64,000 bases of DNA from Petrolisthes cinctipes (taxonomy: Eukaryota > Arthropoda > Malacostraca > Decapoda > Porcellanidae): the NCBI GenBank assembly GCA_033782935.1, contig JAWQEG010000729.1, positions 241,001-305,000 on the forward strand. Reading direction: 5' to 3'. Numbering within the stretch: position 1 is the first letter of the stretch; each line of letters starts with the position of its first letter. Below the pieces are notes generated by a model. It was not told the origin of the DNA and did not search any database. It saw only the letters and a list, made by a program, of their open reading frames with translations. Positions 57,571 to 64,000 of the stretch are shown here, in pieces. The position numbers were made by a program, and so were the translations under genes.

Positions 57571-58869
57571 TATCTCTGTAATTTCGTTCCACCTGTTCTC
57601 TAATTGCTTGCTCACCATTTTCTCTATTCTTTCTTCACCCTACTGGGTATTACAGCCCAAAGGCGATCTTTTGTTTACCTTCTCTTTATTCACGCATGAC
57701 AGTTGTTTGGAATAGGGTGGGAGAGACCTAACGAAAAAAAAAAGACATTGGTTTCACGAAGATCATTCACATAACAATCAAAAGTGCAGAAATGGTTACA
57801 TAACAGCCTTTGAGTTGCGGCTTTTTTTTTCATTTAGTCTTCTCTAACATGCAGAGTGCAATCTCAAACTTTGCAGGCGTTTTTCTCGAAATGATGGTTG
57901 GCGAATTTTGAGATCTATAGGCTCTGTTATTATCGACCGTAGAAGGATCACATATATATCATTCAAAATCTCGTAAAAAGTTCTATAAATGTGCAGTGGT
58001 GATTTTACAAAATCCTTCTCGTTTTCGTACAGCTAATTTTTAAGATAAGAAAAATAACAAAAATAGTTTGTATAACTTTCTATTCCTCTAAGATGTCTAT
58101 CAGGCAAGAAATCAAAACTTGCCACGGTACAAGTTAGGATATACTTTCTGTGACTTGATTTAATTGCACAGGAAGATGATGCAATTGAAATTGTAGAAGA
58201 TAGAATTTTAGTTATGATATGATTTAGGTCTAAAAAAATCGTAACTTTAAAACCAGGAGACCGATTTTCAATTGTGAGGTATTTATCATTATCTCTTATA
58301 ATCCTCTATAAATGCGCCAAATTTAATTGGCATCGGCCGAACTTCACAGACACGTTATAGAGTAAAAACAGGGCGGTCCCCTTAAATAGCATATGTGAAA
58401 TAATACATACCAAGTGTTCTGTTCCATCCTGTACACACCTCCACCTGTTCATCCAGTAGGCAGGGTATATAGTCTGGTAATACTTCAAGCAGCAACACAT
58501 TGGCTACACTTGTAATGAACATCTGCACTACATTCTGTATGGGATGGATTCATTTATTATTTTTTCAGCAACACAACAGTTAAGGTAACATGTTGCTGAT
58601 TCTATATGGGATGGAAAAGGAAAGGTATTATCCAAGTAAATGCTTCATACAAAGTTATTATCCTACTATAATTATTATGAGTAATGTGTGTGTCTGTCTG
58701 GTAATAATACTAGCAGGAAAACACTGGCTGTACTTGTGATTTAACTGAAAATTATCACATCCAGAGAATTAACCTTTTTGAGAAACATGATGGTTTTAAA
58801 ATTTAGAATGTCTCCTTGAGGTGGAGTGGTGGAGTGGATTTAATACTGTTCCTTCATTGAGTATAGGTA
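57571..58869. other. Unassigned AT-rich sequence
   Basis: No gene or shared repeat recognised; open frames are short and motif-free. Confidence 0.4.
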
Positions 58870-59027
58870 CAGTCACCAGCACTAATAACTATACAGCTGT
58901 GGTTGAAGCTTTAAACAGTCCACCAATTCACTAATGATCTAATTTCAATGGAGATCTTATTGTGCATTAATTATACTGTCTCTAGGTATTCAAAGCACAC
59001 CTGTATACTTATTAGTGCTTGTGACTG
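58870..59027. mobile_element. TA-target MITE, copy 2
   Basis: 158 bp from CAGTCACCAGCACTAATAA to TTATTAGTGCTTGTGACTG with TA on both sides (58868-58869, 59028-59029). Same family as 7938-8093. Confidence 0.85.
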
Positions 59028-59035
59028 TATTGCTT

Positions 59036-59848
59036 TTAAGGCCACCCATACACTATCAATCATGATTGTGTAAACAGTTCAATCATTAGTTTTGGCCACA
59101 CAATAGTAATGAGATTGTGCAATGGTTAGTTGTTGTATGTGATTCATCCAGTCAAGATGAGTAGGTTGTACAGTCTGTGTCAAATATAATCATCCATATA
59201 GGAGTAACTCACGTAAGAGTTTGACAGCTTCCCTCTGTTCCTTAGATGATAAACTTTACAATAAATAGGTTAACTACCATCTTTTAATTTAATACAAGCA
59301 GCTACACACTACTTAAAATAATAACACACACACACACAGGTTAACTACCATCTTTTAATGTAATACAAGTAGCTACACACTACTTAAAACAATAATATCA
59401 TATGTTAACGTGAAAACATTACACAGTAAATTGTTTGAGATACCAATATGTGGATGATTATTATTGATACAGACTGTATGTATGTATGTATATATGTGTT
59501 TGAGATACCCATATGTGGATGATTATTACTGACACCGACTGCATGTACTGCCATTGTCCTTGCCCTAGAGAGCATGGAACCAAAGAAGAAAAGGAAAATA
59601 AAGGTGTGGATGAAGGTATACTCTCCATGGCTGGTGGTAGAAGACTGACGTGTTTGTCCAATCATTGTCACACACTGTCACTCATCATTGTACAAATGTT
59701 ATGATTGACGGTAAAATATCAAACCATGTTGAACCTTTTTCAATCATCTTCAATCATTTGCACAATCCTTCAATCATACCCACAAACTTTGGATATGTTT
59801 ACACAATCACCATGTTTATACAATCCTGTATGGGAGCCTAACCTAAAA
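59036..59848. mobile_element. Larger relative of the AGGCC..CACTATCA TIR MITE
   Basis: The left end AAGGCCACCCATACACTATC and the right end ATACAATCCTGTATGGGAGCC recall the 9184-9683 elements. Interior homology includes TATGATTGACGGTAAAATA versus TGTGATTGACGAAAATCAT. A 60-bp tandem duplication (GGTTAACTACCATCTTTTAA at 59279 and 59339) and a 66-bp one (near 59436 and 59502) expand it. Confidence 0.5.
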
Positions 59849-60128
59849 GCCTGTCTGTCCACACAAGTGGGCAGCCCCGACGGACATTAATTTCTGTGAG
59901 AAATATCCCTCGCTTTTTATCACTGTCACCAGATAGGCAGTTCCCATCGACCATTGCCTATAATAATGAGCACACTTGTGTTGTCCACACTGTGATTTGG
60001 TAATACTTGTTTGCCCGTCGAGGCTGTCCGTTTGTGTTAACCTAACCTAACCTTACACTGTCATCTACCCTTGACACCCTACACAGCACCTCTCTTAGTG
60101 ACCAATTTGGCCTTTCCTATTTTATTCC

Positions 60129-60415
<287 letters not shown>

Positions 60416-60446
60416 TGATGAGTACCAAGACAAACCACCAACCTAA

Positions 60447-60599
<153 letters not shown>

Positions 60600-60602
60600 A
60601 CC

Positions 60603-61438
60603 CGGTAAGGATAATGACACATTAACGCTAATGGGCAACGCATTTTTACTGGGCAATGAAAATTGCGCATTAGTGTTAATGGGCATTTTATCGCCCGTTA
60701 ATACTATTGCGTAACTATTTGTATATATCTGTTCGGGGTTTCGATAGACTAAAAGTCGAGTTGTTCGTGCCGTGCAGTGAAACACCTTGAACAAATACCA
60801 GGGGGGTGGGATTCGAAGCCACCGCCTTCCCCGAGCAGATTCGAAAATTACGTCATCGAGTCACAGTGTCAAGATTTACTGAAAAATACCACGCAGTCAG
60901 AGTCATGTCATTTCGCTGGCAAGTTTACCCATGAATGGAGTATCCTTCATTGATAAAAAAATAAATAAATTTAGAGAGAGTTGCATTAGAGGGGGTGTGA
61001 AGATCAAGCATTCGGCCAGATATTTTTACCCTTTTTATAAATTAATGAAATGAATGTGTGTGAACAAATAAAACAATCTTTAATAAAAATGTATTTATTC
61101 AGACGATCTTCGCATAATTACAGAGTGAATCTAGCAATCAGTAGCTCAGCATGGAAGATTCCTACTCAGCACTTTTCACAGGATGTTGTGTCTAATGAAA
61201 CTGGCTTGAACTGCTTTCAGCCCTAACGGTATATTCCACCGCCCATAGGTGTATAATGTATCGCGAACGTGATCAAAATTGGCCATTACCGTTAGTGGTT
61301 GCCCACTAGCGTTAATGGCCAAGTTTTTCCCACTAGCGTTAATGGCCAAGTTTTTCCAAGTGGGCAATTCACTCTGCCCAGTATGGTTAATGAACAAAGT
61401 GCTCTAGACCATTAGCGTTAATGTGTAATTATCCTTAA
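60603..61438. mobile_element. TIR element with ATTAGCGTTAATGG-type subrepeats
   Basis: The outer ends pair: GGATAATGACACATTAACGC at the left, and GCGTTAATGTGTAATTATCC at the right. The motif AGCGTTAATGG recurs at least six times in both orientations near the ends. No ORF, so non-autonomous; the superfamily is not recognisable. Confidence 0.65.
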
Positions 61439-61441
61439 CGA

Positions 61442-61890
61442 GCATTAGTGTTAATGGGCATTTTATCGCCCGTTAACAGTATTGCGCAACTATTTGTATA
61501 TATCTGTTCGGGGTTTCGATAGACTAAAAGTCGAGTTGTTCGTGCCGTGCAGTGAAACACCTTGAACAAATACCAGGGGGGTGGGATTCGAAGCCACCGC
61601 CTCCCCCGAGCACATTCGAAAATTGCGTCATCGAGTCACAGTGTCAAGATTTACTGAAATATACCACGCAGTCAGAGTCATGTCATTTCGCCGGCAAGTT
61701 TACCCATGAACGGAGTATCCTTCATTGATTAAAAAATAAATAAATTTAGAGAGAGTTGCATTAGAGGGGGTGTGAAGATCAAGCATTCGGCCAGATATTT
61801 TTACCCTTTTTATAAATTAATGAATGTGTGTGAACAAATAAAACAATCTTTAATAAAAATGCATTTATTCAGATGATCGCATAATTACAG
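61442..61890. repeat. Tandem partial copy of the preceding element
   Basis: GCATTAGTGTTAATGGGC at 61442 restarts the sequence of 60667 onward (offset 775 bp) and is nearly identical for about 450 bp, up to ATAATTACAGA, where LINE-A copy 4 was inserted. Confidence 0.9.
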
Positions 61891-63382
61891 ATTTTTTTTT
61901 TTTTTTTTTTTTTTTTTATTAATTGCGCCGTAACGTCAATCAACAGGCAAGCAACAATACATACGGGTAGGCGGGACTCATGAGAATACAATGACTACAA
62001 CCACACATACACACGCACACACACACACACCACACACACACATCACGAAAACATAACAGAATGGAGCACAAGCATACAGACAAATATTACATTATGATCT
62101 ACTTAAATCCACCAAAACGAGGGTGGCGTACCAGTAGTTCCTCCAGAACCTGGTGGTTCAGCAGGTGTCGACAAACCACATCTAGTGGCAGGCCCCGGGG
62201 CAGCAAGTGTCGGACAGTGGGGCAGGCCAGGCAATAGTGCTTTACAGTGTTAGCACGAGACGCTCGACACAAGCGACACTCAGTGAAGGGAGGCTCACCC
62301 TGCATTCCAGCAACCTGCCAAGGTGGCCAGTAGCCAAGCCTCAAACGAGCAGAGACTACATTGTGCCTCCGAACCATGAGGCCTCGACGACGGTAGGAAT
62401 ATTTGTGATGGCAGACAGACTCGTAGTGGGTGATGGAGATGCTGAAGGGCCTCTCTGCATCCCTGCGTCGCTGTACAGGGAGGAGAGCGGCGGAGCGGAC
62501 TTTAGAGAGGTAACATGTCAGGGAGAGAGGACGTCCAACACCACGAGGAGGCAGATGGCAGGCTTCCTTTGCGAGTCTGTCAACTGTACCATTGTGACGT
62601 AAACCTACATGGGATGGCACCCATAAAAATTTGACAGTCAAGTTACGATGACGCAATAAGGACAAAAACGATAAAATCTGCTGAACAACAGTAGAGTGTG
62701 TGGGCTGAACACTGGAGAGGGAATGAAGGGCAGGTCTGGAGTCACAAAAAATGGCAGCATTCACTCCACGTTGACAAACAAGACTAACAGCATCCAGTAT
62801 GGCATACAGTTCACACAATGTTGAGCTAGAGTGGTTACAGAGACGACGGCCAACCCAGCCCCCTGGAGGTGACTCCATGTCAGGTGAGAAAATGGCACAA
62901 CCTGCTGCACCATCCACTTGCAATGAGCCATCAGTGTAGAGGCAGTATGGATCTGTGATGGAGGACGTCACTGTTTCTATGTGTTCCAGAGCCAACTGCC
63001 GCTGTAGAGAAGGCAGTTCCGACTTGGAAGTAGGTGTGAAGCTCACATCAGGTGTTGGTAGCATCCACGGAGGGGATCCTGGGGGGACGTCGGCCACCAT
63101 TATATCTATATTAAGACTATGGAGCATAGAGGAAACAGACCTTATAAGAGTATGTCCAGCAGGCATTATGGGAGGGACCGGGTAGTTTGGTCTAAGAGAA
63201 GTCCTGACTAGCTGGAGTAATGGGGTGAAAGATGTGGGAAATGGAGGCACTTGACAGTGAAGCAAGTAACATTAGAATAAATTCTCTCCACTAACGGGGG
63301 AAGACGCAACTCACGCTGCATGTTCACTATCCTGGTCGACATTGGACAATCGAGAATTATTCTCATTGCTCTATTCTGAAAT
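61891..63382 (-). mobile_element. LINE-A copy 4, 5'-truncated
   Basis: The poly(A) tail (as T run 61891-61917) and 3' UTR are followed, in minus-strand reverse, by the last about 430 codons of ORF2. Family homology ends at about 63382 (ATTCTGAAATT). This is a typical 5'-truncated LINE insertion. Confidence 0.9.
62099..63382 (-). pseudogene. LINE-A ORF2 C-terminus (RNase H and zinc finger)
   Basis: Open from 63265 to the stop at 62099-62101, with a frame change near 63215-63265. It shows RNase H (YTDGSLQVDG, ELYAI, CDSRPAL, WVPSHVG) and the intact C-terminal CRLCRAS..VKHYCLAC finger that copies 1 and 2 lack. It supplies the family's true ORF2 end (HPRFGGFK). Confidence 0.85.
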
Positions 63383-63470
63383 TGTGTAAAGTTTTAATTG
63401 AAAAACTATGTTTGATTTACACATCAACATAAAAATACTTAAATCAAACAAAAGATATTGGGTCGATTCC

Positions 63471-63644
63471 ACAGTGGTTGGTATTGGTTTGTAAGCACAC
63501 AAAGCTTTTAGTTGGTCAGCTTACAAACCAATAGCACTGTGTAATGTAAAGGGTATTACAGTGGTTGGTATTGGTTTGTAAGCACACAAAGCTTTTGGTT
63601 GGTCAGCTTACAAACCAATAGCACTGTGTAATGTAAAGGGTAGT
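63471..63644. repeat. Two tandem 87-bp hairpin units
   Basis: ACAGTGGTTGGTATTGG starts at 63471 and 63558. Each unit contains ATTGGTTTGTAAGC and its complement GCTTACAAACCAAT, so each folds into a hairpin; unit ends ACAGTG and CACTGT also pair. Confidence 0.85.
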
Positions 63645-64000
63645 ACAGTACTAACCTGGTCCGATGACACCGAGCCCTCTCCAGAGGACCCGGCGATGAC
63701 CACACCCTCTACACAGGGTGTGGCCAACAGCAACTGTAGGGGGGCAATGACATGTTGCAAGTTGCCTTGCATTAGTTAAATACATACATATATATATATA
63801 TATATAATAAAATACATCCTGACATTTTATTAAGTTAATAAAATTTTATTAAATCCTGACATTGTACAATCTAATAATACATACACACACAAATACAATA
63901 CACATACACACACACACTCATACACGCCAGCGAAGCTCCCTCGTTGCAACATGTAATAGTAATAGTAATAGTAATAATAATAGTAGTAATAGTAATAGTA
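63645..64000. other. Unassigned, with low-complexity end
   Basis: Short (TA)n near 63788, (CA)-rich at about 63880-63925 and a TAG/TAA-type trinucleotide tract from about 63955 to the window end. Confidence 0.5.

Overview
The window is eukaryotic, repeat-dominated DNA, most likely from an arthropod and plausibly a decapod crustacean. The reasons are spliced exons with GT-AG introns, very long (AT)n and (CT)n tracts, several I/Jockey-like LINE families, a tRNA-derived SINE, hAT, Tc1/mariner-like and foldback elements, and no bacterial gene organisation. The organism assignment is inference. I see no clear host housekeeping gene; almost every protein-coding signal belongs to a mobile element.

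Left part (1-21,850): four copies of one LINE family (here 'LINE-A': zinc-knuckle ORF1, then endonuclease-reverse transcriptase-RNase H ORF2). Copy 1 (1362-5770, +) has an intact ORF1 but an internally deleted ORF2. Copy 2 (9901-18286, -) is full length with a 13-bp target-site duplication, and is interrupted in ORF1 by a 2.8-kb palindromic element ('P') whose two arms each carry a hAT-type MITE. Copy 3 (20566-21185, +) is a 5' fragment cut by the same P element at the same ORF1 site. Copy 4 (61891-63382, -) is a 5'-truncated 3' end. Minisatellites, MITEs, foldbacks and a SINE fill the spaces.

Middle (28,570-42,490): the main find is a 13.3-kb DNA transposon with about 60-bp terminal inverted repeats starting TGTAGCAG, flanked by a CCTG duplication (28710-28713 and 42015-42018). 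It carries one 12-exon gene (29184-36041) whose joined exons stay open for 735 codons: N-terminal region, HHCC zinc finger, complete D,D(35)E integrase core, GPY/F-like motif, Ulp1 cysteine protease and PHD-type finger. This fits the Ginger1 group (Gypsy-integrase-related cut-and-paste transposons). It sits inside another repeat ('XY'), and a near-empty XY copy occurs at 47221-47826. Other elements are nested in it: a Penelope-like piece with a hammerhead-like motif (intron 1), a 1.46-kb foldback just after the stop codon, and a 1.2-kb TIR element.

Right part (42,490-64,000): broken copies of two further related LINE families ('LINE-B' and 'LINE-C'), another P arm joined to a Mutator-like transposase fragment (56403-57209), tandem satellites, very long (AT)n tracts with a Penelope-like piece, a TIR element with a tandem partial copy, and LINE-A copy 4. 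Together the region records many rounds of insertion into earlier insertions; the Ginger1-like gene is the only long multi-exon gene that looks intact.
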